A stretch of DNA of 37,361 nt from RGIG7949 sp045628845. GTDB taxonomy: Bacteria; Bacillota; Clostridia; Oscillospirales; Oscillospiraceae. The stretch spans positions 1-37,361 of the forward strand of contig JAZQQE010000045.1 in assembly GCA_045628845.1 (NCBI GenBank), given 5' to 3'. The notes below the pieces were generated by a model. The model was not told where the DNA came from. It searched no databases and saw nothing but the letters and a program-made list of their open reading frames with translations. Positions 15,772 to 23,325 of this stretch are shown piece after piece (positions within the stretch are counted from its first letter, which is position 1; every line of letters starts with the position of its first letter). The position numbers were made by a program, and so were the translations under genes.

Positions 15772-16610
15772 AGTACTACGACGTCTATACCGCCGCGCGC
15801 AGCGTCCTGCGTGAGGCGGGGATAGAGGCCTACGCGCAGGAGGCGCGGATGCTGACGGCGTTCGCCGCCGGAAAGACCGTGTCGGAGCTCCTGCGGGATT
15901 CAAATCTATACACGGACACGATGGACGCGACGATGGCGCTCGCGCGAAGGCGCGCCGCCGGAGAGCCCGCCGCCTATATAATCGGCGCGTGGGAGTTTTA
16001 CGGATTGCCCTTCCTCACGGACCCCGGCGTGCTCATACCGCGCATGGATACAGAGCCCCTCGTCGAAGCGGCGCTCGGCCTCATAAATGAGGATGACCGC
16101 GTGCTCGACCTGTGCTGCGGCACAGGCTGCATAGGCATCACGGTCGCGAAAAAGATACCCGGCGCGCACGTCGTCTGCGCCGATATATCGGACGCCGCGC
16201 TGAAAACGGCGAGGCGAAACGCCGCCCTCAACGACGCGAACGTTATCTGCACCGCGGCCGACGCTCTCGCGGAGCCCGCGCCCGCGCTCGGGAAATTCGG
16301 CTTCATCCTCTGCAACCCGCCGTACATAGCCTCGGCGGAGATCGCGGAGCTCGATACGTCCGTAAGGGACTTTGAGCCGCGCCTCGCGCTTGACGGCGGA
16401 GAGGACGGCCTGAAATTCTACCGCAGCGTCTGTTCGCTGTGGCGCGCCGCTCTCACACCGGGCGGCAGACTCATTTTCGAATGCGGCGAGGGCCAGGCGG
16501 CGCAGATACGCGCTCTGGCGGAGGCCGCGGGCTTCCGGTCTGACGGGAGCGTATTCGACACGGGAAATATTGAGCGCGTACTGCTCTTTACATTACAAGA
16601 GGAGGTTTGA
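15765..16610 (+). CDS. prmC: Peptide chain release factor N5-glutamine methyltransferase
   Basis: The 281-residue SAM-dependent enzyme methylates the Gln of the GGQ motif in release factors RF1/RF2. There is an N-terminal helical substrate-binding domain (residues 1-75), followed by the motif PRMDTEPLVE, and the SAM-binding loop VLDLCCGTGCIGI. The catalytic CNPPYI binds the glutamine amide. The C-terminal GGRLIFECGEGQ and VLFTL are family-typical. It usually follows prfA; here prfA is not adjacent and recA follows instead. Its ATG overlaps the DUF1385 stop (15765-15771). Confidence 0.95.
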   Translation: MVKYYDVYTAARSVLREAGIEAYAQEARMLTAFAAGKTVSELLRDSNLYTDTMDATMALARRRAAGEPAAYIIGAWEFYGLPFLTDPGVLIPRMDTEPLVEAALGLINEDDRVLDLCCGTGCIGITVAKKIPGAHVVCADISDAALKTARRNAALNDANVICTAADALAEPAPALGKFGFILCNPPYIASAEIAELDTSVRDFEPRLALDGGEDGLKFYRSVCSLWRAALTPGGRLIFECGEGQAAQIRALAEAAGFRSDGSVFDTGNIERVLLFTLQEEV

Positions 16611-16613
16611 CCT

Positions 16614-17717
16614 ATGGCTGACAAGAAAAAGAAACCCGGCATAGAGACCGCGGCTCCCGCTGAGGACAGGAAGCTCGCGCTTGAGACCGCGATGGCTCAG
16701 ATAGAAAAGAACTTCGGAAAGGGCTCGATAATGCGCCTCGGCGAGGCCGCGAACATCGACGTCGAGGCCATTCCGACCGGCTCGCTTGCGCTCGACCTCG
16801 CGCTCGGCGTAGGCGGCGTGCCGAAGGGCCGCATCATCGAGATATACGGGCCGGAATCCTCCGGCAAGACCACGCTCGCGCTGCATATCGCCGCGTCTGC
16901 CCAGCAGGCGGGCGGCGAGGCCGCGTTCGTCGACGCCGAGCACGCGCTCGACCCGACCTACGCCCGCGCCCTCGGCGTGGACATAGACAACCTGCTCATC
17001 GCCCAGCCGGATACCGGCGAGCAGGCGCTCGAGATAACCGAAGCGCTCGTCAGGAGCGGCGCCGTCGACGTCATAGTCATCGACTCCGTCGCCGCGCTCG
17101 TGCCCCGCGCCGAGATAGAGGCCGAGATGGGCGATTCCGTCGTCGGCCTGCACGCGCGTCTCATGAGTCAGGCGCTCCGCAAGCTCGCGGGCAGCATATC
17201 CAAGACCAAGTGCGTCGTCATCTTCATCAACCAGCTCCGCGAGAAGATAGGCGTCATGTACGGCAACCCCGAGACGACGACGGGCGGCCGCGCGCTGAAA
17301 TTCTACGCGAGCGTCAGGCTCGACGTGCGCCGCACCGAGACACTCAAGGTCGGCAGCGAGATGGTCGGCAACAGGACGAAGGTCAAGGTCACGAAGAACA
17401 AGGTCGCCCCGCCGTTCCGCGAGGCGGAGTTCGATATAATCTACGGCGAGGGCATCTCCAGGCTCGGTGAGATAATCGACATGGGCGTCAGCCTCGACAT
17501 CATCGAGAAGTCCGGCTCGTGGTTCACCGTCGAGGGCAACCGCCTGCAGGGCAAGGATTCCGTCAAGGCGTTCCTCAAGGAGAATCCCGATATCGCTTCC
17601 GGCATCGAGGAGCAGATAAAGGCCAACTTCTTCAAGCTCATGAGCCCGCAGTCGAAGGCCGCCGCCGTTGCCGCGGGCCGTGCCGTCAGCATCACCGCGG
17701 AGGATTTTGAAGACTGA
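16614..17717 (+). CDS. recA: Recombinase RecA
   Basis: The 367-residue protein is full length. It contains the Walker A loop EIYGPESSGKTTLALH (about residue 70), the Walker B strand VDVIVIDSVAAL, loop L1 EIEAEMGDSVVG and the FINQLREKIGVMYGNPETTTGG segment with loop L2. The C-terminal domain ends in an acidic tail. It forms filaments on ssDNA, catalyses strand exchange and activates LexA cleavage. A strong GAGGAGG site precedes the ATG, 3 bp after prmC. It shares its stop/start with recX (TGATG), so the two are translationally coupled. No LexA box is evident directly upstream, since there is no intergenic space. Confidence 0.99.
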   Translation: MADKKKKPGIETAAPAEDRKLALETAMAQIEKNFGKGSIMRLGEAANIDVEAIPTGSLALDLALGVGGVPKGRIIEIYGPESSGKTTLALHIAASAQQAGGEAAFVDAEHALDPTYARALGVDIDNLLIAQPDTGEQALEITEALVRSGAVDVIVIDSVAALVPRAEIEAEMGDSVVGLHARLMSQALRKLAGSISKTKCVVIFINQLREKIGVMYGNPETTTGGRALKFYASVRLDVRRTETLKVGSEMVGNRTKVKVTKNKVAPPFREAEFDIIYGEGISRLGEIIDMGVSLDIIEKSGSWFTVEGNRLQGKDSVKAFLKENPDIASGIEEQIKANFFKLMSPQSKAAAVAAGRAVSITAEDFED

Positions 17718-18334
17718 TGATCCTCGAGAAGATCACCGGGATACCGAACAGCACCGATGCGTTCCGCCTCGAATTCGAGAACGGGACGAAGATGAAGTGC
17801 TACGCGGAAAACGTCGCGGACTTCTCGCTCGCGTCCGGCATGGAGATATCCGCCGAACGCATGCAGGAGCTCACCGACGCAGTCGCTTTTTCGAGGACGC
17901 GCCGCCGCGCCGCCCGTCTGGCGGCGTCCCGCCCCATATCCGAGGGCGAGCTGAAAAAGAAGCTCGTGGAGAAGGGCGAGAGCGCGGAAAACGCCGCCGC
18001 CGCGGCGGAGAGGCTCGTCAGAGCGGGCGCGGTGGATGATTCCGCCTGCGCCGAGAGCATCGTGCGCCGCTGCGCCGCGAAGGGCTACGGCCCCGCGGAG
18101 GTCAGGCGCAGGCTCTCCATGGCGAAGATACCCCGCGAGCTGTGGGACGATGCGCTCGAGGGCCTCGGCGATCAGTCGGAGACGATAGACCGCCTGCTCA
18201 ATTCCCGCATAACGACCGGAGACAGGCGCGACCTCGCCCGCGCGGGCGAGTACCTTGCGCGCCGCGGCTTCGGGTGGGACGATATACGCTCCGCGCTGGC
18301 AAGGCGCGGAGAACCAACGGAGGACGAAGAATGA
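17717..18334 (+). CDS. recX: Regulatory protein RecX
   Basis: The 205-residue protein modulates RecA filaments. Three-helix RecX repeats are visible: SEGELKKKLVEKGESAENAAAAAERLVRAGAVDD, KGYGPAEVRRRLSMAKIPRELWDDAL, and the C-terminal ARAGEYLARRGFGWDDIRSALAR. An N-terminal extension (ITGIPNSTDAFRLEFENGTKMKC) replaces the start of typical Proteobacterial RecX and is common in Firmicutes. It starts on the last base of recA and ends with an ATGA overlap into rimO. Confidence 0.92.
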   Translation: MILEKITGIPNSTDAFRLEFENGTKMKCYAENVADFSLASGMEISAERMQELTDAVAFSRTRRRAARLAASRPISEGELKKKLVEKGESAENAAAAAERLVRAGAVDDSACAESIVRRCAAKGYGPAEVRRRLSMAKIPRELWDDALEGLGDQSETIDRLLNSRITTGDRRDLARAGEYLARRGFGWDDIRSALARRGEPTEDEE

Positions 18335-19653
18335 AGATCGGTATGGTATCCCTCGGCTGCGCGAAGAACACCATCAACAGCGAGCAGATGCTCTGGCGCC
18401 TCAACGACGCCGGCTACGAGATCTCCGGCGAGCTCGCCGAGGTCGACGTGCTTATCATAAACACCTGCGCTTTCATCGAGAGCGCCAAGAGCGAGGCGAT
18501 AGAGAACATACTCGAATTCGCCGAGCTGAAAAAAGAGGGGCGTCTGAAAAAGATACTCGTGACGGGCTGCCTGCCGCAGAGATACGGCAGGGAGATACTC
18601 GACGAGATGCCCGAGGTCGACGGCATCCTCGGCTGCGGCAGCTTCGAGGAGATAGTTGACGCCGTGCGCGCCGTCGAGGCGGGGGAGACCCCGGAGCTCT
18701 TCGGTGACATCAACGCGCCCGTCGAGGAGACGGACCGCGTCGTGACCTCAGGCGACGGCTGGGCGTACATCAAGATAGCCGAGGGCTGCGACAACCACTG
18801 CGCCTTCTGCGTCATCCCGTCCATCCGCGGGCGCTACCGCAGCCGCCCGATGGAGGGCATACTGCGCGAGGCACGCGATCTCGTGGAGAATACGGGCGTC
18901 ATCGAGCTCATCCTCGTCGCGCAGGACGTCACGCGCTACGGAACGGACCTCGGCGGAAAGCGCCTGCTTCCCGAGCTCCTGCGCGAGCTGAGCAAGATAG
19001 ACGGCCTCGAGCGCATCAGACTGCACTATCTCTATCCCGACGAGCTTGACGACGCGCTCATAGCCGAGATAGCGTCCAACCCGAAGGTGATGAAGTACAT
19101 AGACATCCCCATCCAGCACATAAACGACGCCATCCTCGAGCGCATGAACCGCCGCGGGAGCGGCGGCGAGATACGCGAGCTGATAAAGAAGCTCCGCCGC
19201 GAGATACCGGGCGTCGTCATCCGCTCGACGCTGATAACCGGGCTTCCCGGCGAGGGCGAGGCGGAGTTCGAGGAGCTGCTGAGCTTCCTGCGCGAGGTGA
19301 AGATGGAGCGCGTCGGCGTGTTCGCGTTCTCGCCCGAGGAGGGCACGCCCGCCGCCGCGATGCCGGATATCCCGCCGAGGGCGGTCGCCGAGCAGCGCGC
19401 CGAGCGCATCTCCCGTTTGCAGGGCGACATCATGGATGAATTCAACGAATCCCGCGTCGGGAAGACGCTCAGCGTCCTCTGCGAGGGCTTCGACAGGTTC
19501 GCCGAATGCTGGTTCGGCCGCAGCGAGGCCGATTCTCCCGACGTCGACGGCAAGGTGTTCTTCACCGGCAAGGCCGTGCCCGGTAAGCTCGTGAACGTGC
19601 ACATAACCGAAACGCTCGACGGCGAGCTGCTCGGAGAGGTCGTGGAAGAATGA
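18331..19653 (+). CDS. rimO: Ribosomal protein S12 methylthiotransferase RimO
   Basis: The 440-residue radical-SAM enzyme adds a methylthio group to the conserved Asp of ribosomal protein S12. The N-terminal UPF0004 domain has Cys in SLGCAKN, NTCAFIESA and VTGCLPQRY, which bind the auxiliary [4Fe-4S] cluster. The radical-SAM motif is EGCDNHCAFCVIP (CxxxCxxC). QHINDAILERMNRRG and a C-terminal TRAM domain follow. SLGCAKN, ESAKSEAIE and CAFCVIPSIRG favour RimO over MiaB. The start at 18331 overlaps the recX stop; the longer upstream frame is inside recX. Confidence 0.95.
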   Translation: MKIGMVSLGCAKNTINSEQMLWRLNDAGYEISGELAEVDVLIINTCAFIESAKSEAIENILEFAELKKEGRLKKILVTGCLPQRYGREILDEMPEVDGILGCGSFEEIVDAVRAVEAGETPELFGDINAPVEETDRVVTSGDGWAYIKIAEGCDNHCAFCVIPSIRGRYRSRPMEGILREARDLVENTGVIELILVAQDVTRYGTDLGGKRLLPELLRELSKIDGLERIRLHYLYPDELDDALIAEIASNPKVMKYIDIPIQHINDAILERMNRRGSGGEIRELIKKLRREIPGVVIRSTLITGLPGEGEAEFEELLSFLREVKMERVGVFAFSPEEGTPAAAMPDIPPRAVAEQRAERISRLQGDIMDEFNESRVGKTLSVLCEGFDRFAECWFGRSEADSPDVDGKVFFTGKAVPGKLVNVHITETLDGELLGEVVEE

Positions 19654-20198
19654 CGACGGCAAGCAAGATAACCCTGCTCCGGGTCGTGATGATACCCGTC
19701 TTCGTCGTGATAATGCTGCTGGACTTCAAGGGCTCGACGCTCGTCGCGCTCGCAGTGTTCATCCTCGCGAGCATCACAGACAGCGTGGACGGCTACGTTG
19801 CCCGCAAGTTCAATCAGGTGTCCGACTTCGGAAAATTCATAGACCCGCTCGCCGACAAGCTGCTCGTCATGAGCGCGATGCTCATCCTCGTACAGTGGGA
19901 GCAGATGCCGGCGTGGTGCGCGATAATCATCCTCGCGCGCGAGTTCGCCGTGACGGGCCTGCGCCTCATCGCCGTCGAGGGCGGCGTCGTGATAGCGGCG
20001 GGCATCTCCGGCAAGATAAAGACCTTCGCCTCCATCGTCGCGCTCTGCCTCATGATGACCCCGTGGCACGACGCGGTGCTCTTCGGCCCCGTGAGTGTCG
20101 ACTGGCTGTGCGTGGCGCTCATGGTCGTGACGACGGTGTGGTCGGGCATAGAATACTTCGTGAAGAACTACAAGGTTCTCAATCTGCACAAGGACTGA
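19650..20198 (+). CDS. pgsA: CDP-diacylglycerol-glycerol-3-phosphate 3-phosphatidyltransferase
   Basis: The 182-residue membrane enzyme makes phosphatidylglycerol phosphate, the first committed step of phosphatidylglycerol synthesis. It contains the CDP-alcohol phosphotransferase signature D-x2-DG-x2-AR-x8-G-x3-D-x3-D, seen as DSVDGYVARKF followed by GKFIDPLADK (about residues 48-74). About five hydrophobic helices and a Lys-rich C-terminus complete it. It overlaps rimO by ATGA. Proximity of pgsA and recA is a common Firmicutes layout, though the usual cinA between them is missing. Confidence 0.95.
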   Translation: MTTASKITLLRVVMIPVFVVIMLLDFKGSTLVALAVFILASITDSVDGYVARKFNQVSDFGKFIDPLADKLLVMSAMLILVQWEQMPAWCAIIILAREFAVTGLRLIAVEGGVVIAAGISGKIKTFASIVALCLMMTPWHDAVLFGPVSVDWLCVALMVVTTVWSGIEYFVKNYKVLNLHKD

Positions 20199-20249
20199 CG
20201 GCTGCCTCCCCGTGCCGCGCGGTCCTTCGCGTGACGGGAGGGAAAAGCC

Positions 20250-20999
20250 GTGATAACCGATTCCTTCGATACCGAAACGAAGCCGCTCGTGTCCCTGGAG
20301 GACATCTACGGCGAGCGCGGGCATCTCGCGGATGTCTGCATGGTGACGTTTTCGGAGGAAATTCTGAAAACGCTCCTCGCCTCGCGCGATTGCACCAAAA
20401 TAGCGCAGGTAGGCGCGTGCAACGGCTGCATCCCCGTATATTCGTTCTCCCTCGACGGCAGGAATATCGCGTTTTATCTGTCGCCGCTCGGCTCGGCGAT
20501 GTGCTCGGAGTGTATTGCCGAGGTCAGCTGGCTGACCGGCGCGGAGAAATTCGTCATGTTCGGCTCCTCCGGAAGCCTCGACTTTGAAAAGACGGCCAAC
20601 CGCTTCGTCATCCCGACCGAGGCGTACCGCGACGAGGGCATGAGCTATCACTACGCGCCTCCCTCGGATTACGTCACGGTATCGAACAGCGGCGCTGTCC
20701 GGGCCGTATTCGAGGAGCTCGGCGTCCCCTTCGTCGAGGGTAGGATATGGACGACGGATGCCTTCCTGCGCGAGACAGCGGGCCAGGCGGCAAAGCGCAG
20801 GGCCGAGGGCTGCATCGCCGTAGACATGGAGATAGCGGGCGCGCAGTCCGTGTGCAGCTTCTACGGGATAGAGCTTTACACCTTCGTCGTCACGGGCGAC
20901 GTGCTCTCCGAGGACGGATACTCCGTCGGCACGCTCGCGGACGCGAACAACAACGTGGACAAGCTACTGCTCGCCATCGAAATAGCGCGCCGCATCTAA
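20250..20999 (+). CDS. Nucleoside phosphorylase (uridine phosphorylase/PNP-UDP family)
   Basis: The 249-residue protein has the NP-I family elements: phosphate-binding loop around APLGSAMC-like SPLGSAMCSE, FGSSGSL, the ribose/base-contact segment EGRIWTTDAFLRET, and CIAVDMEIAGAQSVC, whose Met-Glu pair binds the ribose. It probably cleaves a purine or pyrimidine nucleoside with phosphate to base and ribose-1-phosphate; base preference cannot be read safely. The start is GTG at 20250, preceded by GGGAGGGA. It is last gene of the long plus-strand run, closed by the terminator at 21009-21054. Confidence 0.85.
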   Translation: MITDSFDTETKPLVSLEDIYGERGHLADVCMVTFSEEILKTLLASRDCTKIAQVGACNGCIPVYSFSLDGRNIAFYLSPLGSAMCSECIAEVSWLTGAEKFVMFGSSGSLDFEKTANRFVIPTEAYRDEGMSYHYAPPSDYVTVSNSGAVRAVFEELGVPFVEGRIWTTDAFLRETAGQAAKRRAEGCIAVDMEIAGAQSVCSFYGIELYTFVVTGDVLSEDGYSVGTLADANNNVDKLLLAIEIARRI

Positions 21000-21008
21000 T
21001 GATGGATG

Positions 21009-21054
21009 AAGACCCGCCGGAGGGAGAAATTCCCCCTCCGGCGGGTCTTTTTTT
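21009..21054 (+). terminator. Strong rho-independent terminator
   Basis: AAGACCCGCCGGAGGG (21009-21024) pairs over 16 bp with CCCTCCGGCGGGTCTT (21034-21049), followed by T-run to 21054. It shares its core with the terminators at 5047 and 25711. Confidence 0.92.
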
Positions 21055-21150
21055 GCGCTCAGGCTCTGCGGTTTTACTTCCCTCGGCGGTATAGCGGCGG
21101 CATCCTCCGAATATGATTAGACAGGATAAAAACCACGGAGGTGCAGAGCT

Positions 21151-21744
21151 TTGGAAACCAACGCCGCTGAGTTCTGCGGTACGCTCGCGGGCGCGCCGCG
21201 CTTTTCGCATACGTCGCGGGGCGGAGACTTTTTCGTGTTCCCGCTCGAGACGCACAGACTGTCCGGTACGGCGGACACGGTAAACGTGACGGCCTCCCGC
21301 GCGCTGCTCGCGGGCGCGGAGGTGACGGAGGGGAGCCGCATCCGCGTCCTGGGCGAGGTGCGCTCCTTCAACAACAGGAGCGGAGTCGGGAGCAAGCTCG
21401 TCATCAGCGTCTACGCGCAGAGGATAGAGTTCACCGACGACCCGGACCTGAACCGCGTCATCCTGCGCGGGACGCTCTGCAAGCCGCCGAACCTGCGCCG
21501 TACGCCCATGGGCCGCGAGATATGCGACCTCATGCTCGCCGTGAACAGACGGTGCGGCAGGAGCGACTACCTGCCCTGTATCGCGTGGGGCGCGGGCGCG
21601 GTCATGGCGTCGCTGTGGGACGTCGGGACGGAGACGGGCGTCGACGGCAGGCTCCAGAGCCGCAGCTACGTCAAGCTGACGGACGGCGTGAGCGTCGAGA
21701 AGACGGCGTTCGAGATATCCGTCAGCAGCTTCTTCGAGGTATAA
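21151..21744 (+). CDS. Tandem OB-fold single-stranded-DNA-binding-like protein
   Basis: The 197-residue protein appears to hold two SSB-like OB folds. The first is about residues 5-95 (AEFCGTLAGAPRFSHTSRGGDFFVFPLETHR; IRVLGEVRSFNNR). The second is about 100-190 (NRVILRGTLCKPPNLRRTPMGREICDLMLAVNRR, then YLPCIAWG, in the manner of SSB/PriB). The acidic C-terminal tip of canonical SSB is missing; the end is SVSSFFEV. It may bind ssDNA or act in replication restart; this is inference. The start is TTG at 21151, 7 nt after GGAGGTG. It stands alone between two terminators. Confidence 0.7.
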   Translation: METNAAEFCGTLAGAPRFSHTSRGGDFFVFPLETHRLSGTADTVNVTASRALLAGAEVTEGSRIRVLGEVRSFNNRSGVGSKLVISVYAQRIEFTDDPDLNRVILRGTLCKPPNLRRTPMGREICDLMLAVNRRCGRSDYLPCIAWGAGAVMASLWDVGTETGVDGRLQSRSYVKLTDGVSVEKTAFEISVSSFFEV

Positions 21745-21761
21745 GTGCCGCTGGGCATAAG

Positions 21762-21797
21762 AAAACGGCAGGGTCCGGAGACCCTGCCGTTTTTGTA
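21762..21797. terminator. Bidirectional terminator between SSB-like gene and uracil permease
   Basis: AAAACGGCAGGGTC (21762-21775), loop CGGA, GACCCTGCCGTTTT (21780-21793), with T-runs on both strands. Confidence 0.9.
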
Positions 21798-21807
21798 TTT
21801 TGGGGAA

Positions 21808-23232
21808 TTACTCGGCGTCCTCCTCGACGGGGATGTTGGAGGCGAGAGTCTCGTGGGCTTCGCTCTCGACGCCGATGTTGGCTTTCTTGCTGTTGGGGAT
21901 AATGAGGTTGAGGACGATCGCTACGACGGTGGCGATGGCGAGCGGGGAGAGCTCGACCTTGCCGATCATGACCTTGAGGACGCTCTGGCCGGTGATGTCG
22001 CCGGCAAGGCTCATGGCGCCGAGGCCGAGACCGATGGCGAGGGTGACGGAGACGACGATGATGTTCTTGGAATCACCGAAGTCGACCTTGCCGTCAACGA
22101 GGGCGCGCAGGCCGTTGGCGGAGATCATGCCGAAGAGCACGATGGAAGCGCCGCCGACGACGGGGGAGGGGATGGACTGGAGGATCTCGCTGAACGGAAC
22201 GAAGATACCGAGAACGACTGCCATGATGGCGGCAATGAAGATGTTCTTCGGATTATAGTTCTTGGTGATGGAGAGGACGGCGGTGTTCTCGCCGTAGGTG
22301 GTGTTGGCCGGGCCGCCGAGGAGGCCGGCGAGCGCGGTCGCAAGACCGTCGCCGAGGACGGTGCGGTGCAGACCGGGATCGACCATGAAGTCCTTACCGC
22401 AGACGGTGGAGTTGGCGGAGATGTCGCCGAGGTGCTCCATGAAGGTGACGATGGCGAGCGGGACTATCATGAGAATCGCGGAGACGAGGAGGCTCGGATC
22501 GAGATTGCCGAGGCCGTCAGCGCCCCAGAAGCCCCAGACCTCACCGGCCTGCTGGAAGATGACGATGTCGCCGGAGAAGGTGATGTTGACGAGGCCGATG
22601 ATGGCGGAGTAGATGTAGCCGATGATGAAGCCGCAGAGGATGGGGATGACCTTGAAGAAGCTCTTGGGCTTGGCAAGGGCGTTGATGAGGATGATGCTCA
22701 GCGCGGTGACGGCAGCGGCGGTCCACTGCTGCCAGCCGGTGCTGTACGCCCAGCCGGACATCTCGGCGTAGTTGCCGATGATGTTGTTCCAGAACATCTT
22801 GGGCGCGAGTATCATGCCGATGATGATGATGACGGGGCCGACGACTATGGGCGGGAAGAGCTTCTTGATCCTCTTGACGCCGACAGCCTTGATGATAACG
22901 GAGAGAATGACGTAGACGATACCGGCGCAGAAGATGGCGATCATTACGCTCGCCATGCGCTGATCCCATTCAGGGGAGCCGATCTCGTATGCACCGCCGC
23001 CGACTATCGCGATGAGGGCGGGCAGGAAGGCGAAGGAGCTGCCGAGAAATACGGGGACCTTTTTCAGGGTCACAAAGTAGAAAATGATGGTGCCGAGACC
23101 CGCGCAGAGCAGGGCGGCGGGGACGCTCATACCGGAGAGCAGGGGGACGAGCATGGTCGCACCGAGCATGGCAAACATGTGCTGGAAGCTCATGACGAGG
23201 GTGCGTCCGAGGGACTGCTTGGGCATGTCCAT
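21808..23232 (-). CDS. uraA: Uracil/xanthine permease (NCS2 family)
   Basis: The 474-residue membrane transporter imports uracil (or another nucleobase) by proton symport. N-terminal SFQHMFAMLGATMLVPLLSG is the NCS2 signature. FLGSSFAFLPAL, GPVIIIIGMILAP, and the central EHLGDISANSTVCGKDF and GLLGGPANTTYGENTAVL (family substrate-site region: a Glu and the NTTYGEN motif) are all present. About 14 helices are expected. I chose ATG 23232 because GGAGGAAA lies 7 nt upstream; a longer frame begins with ATT. Its own promoter is at 23273-23301. It may work with the nucleoside phosphorylase upstream in salvage, although no shared regulatory site is visible. Confidence 0.93.
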   Translation of the reverse strand: MDMPKQSLGRTLVMSFQHMFAMLGATMLVPLLSGMSVPAALLCAGLGTIIFYFVTLKKVPVFLGSSFAFLPALIAIVGGGAYEIGSPEWDQRMASVMIAIFCAGIVYVILSVIIKAVGVKRIKKLFPPIVVGPVIIIIGMILAPKMFWNNIIGNYAEMSGWAYSTGWQQWTAAAVTALSIILINALAKPKSFFKVIPILCGFIIGYIYSAIIGLVNITFSGDIVIFQQAGEVWGFWGADGLGNLDPSLLVSAILMIVPLAIVTFMEHLGDISANSTVCGKDFMVDPGLHRTVLGDGLATALAGLLGGPANTTYGENTAVLSITKNYNPKNIFIAAIMAVVLGIFVPFSEILQSIPSPVVGGASIVLFGMISANGLRALVDGKVDFGDSKNIIVVSVTLAIGLGLGAMSLAGDITGQSVLKVMIGKVELSPLAIATVVAIVLNLIIPNSKKANIGVESEAHETLASNIPVEEDAE

Positions 23233-23272
23233 GAGATTTCCTCCGTTCAATATATAGATTTTCTAATGCAAA

Positions 23273-23301
23273 AATATACTATATATTTTACATTTTGTCA
23301 A
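23273..23301 (-). promoter_or_regulatory. SigmaA-type promoter for the uracil permease
   Basis: Minus strand: consensus -35 TTGACA (23301-23296), 17-bp spacer, -10 TATATT (23278-23273). The leader is only about 35 nt, leaving no space for a PyrR-type attenuator. Confidence 0.72.
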
Positions 23302-23325
23302 TAAATCCGACGACTTTTGGCAGGA

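Noticed and set aside
19032..20651. 539-residue minus-strand frame across rimO, pgsA and the phosphorylase
   Set aside because: Crosses three real genes with overlapping starts; rich in Arg/His from reverse reading.
21745..23304. 519-residue plus-strand frame opposite the uracil permease
   Set aside because: Repeated acidic low-complexity residues arise from reading the permease backwards; there is no Shine-Dalgarno, and the frame starts inside a terminator.
23251..23325. PyrR attenuator before the uracil permease
   Set aside because: The space from promoter to start is only about 35 nt, too short for anti-terminator and terminator stems, and no PyrR-binding motif is visible.
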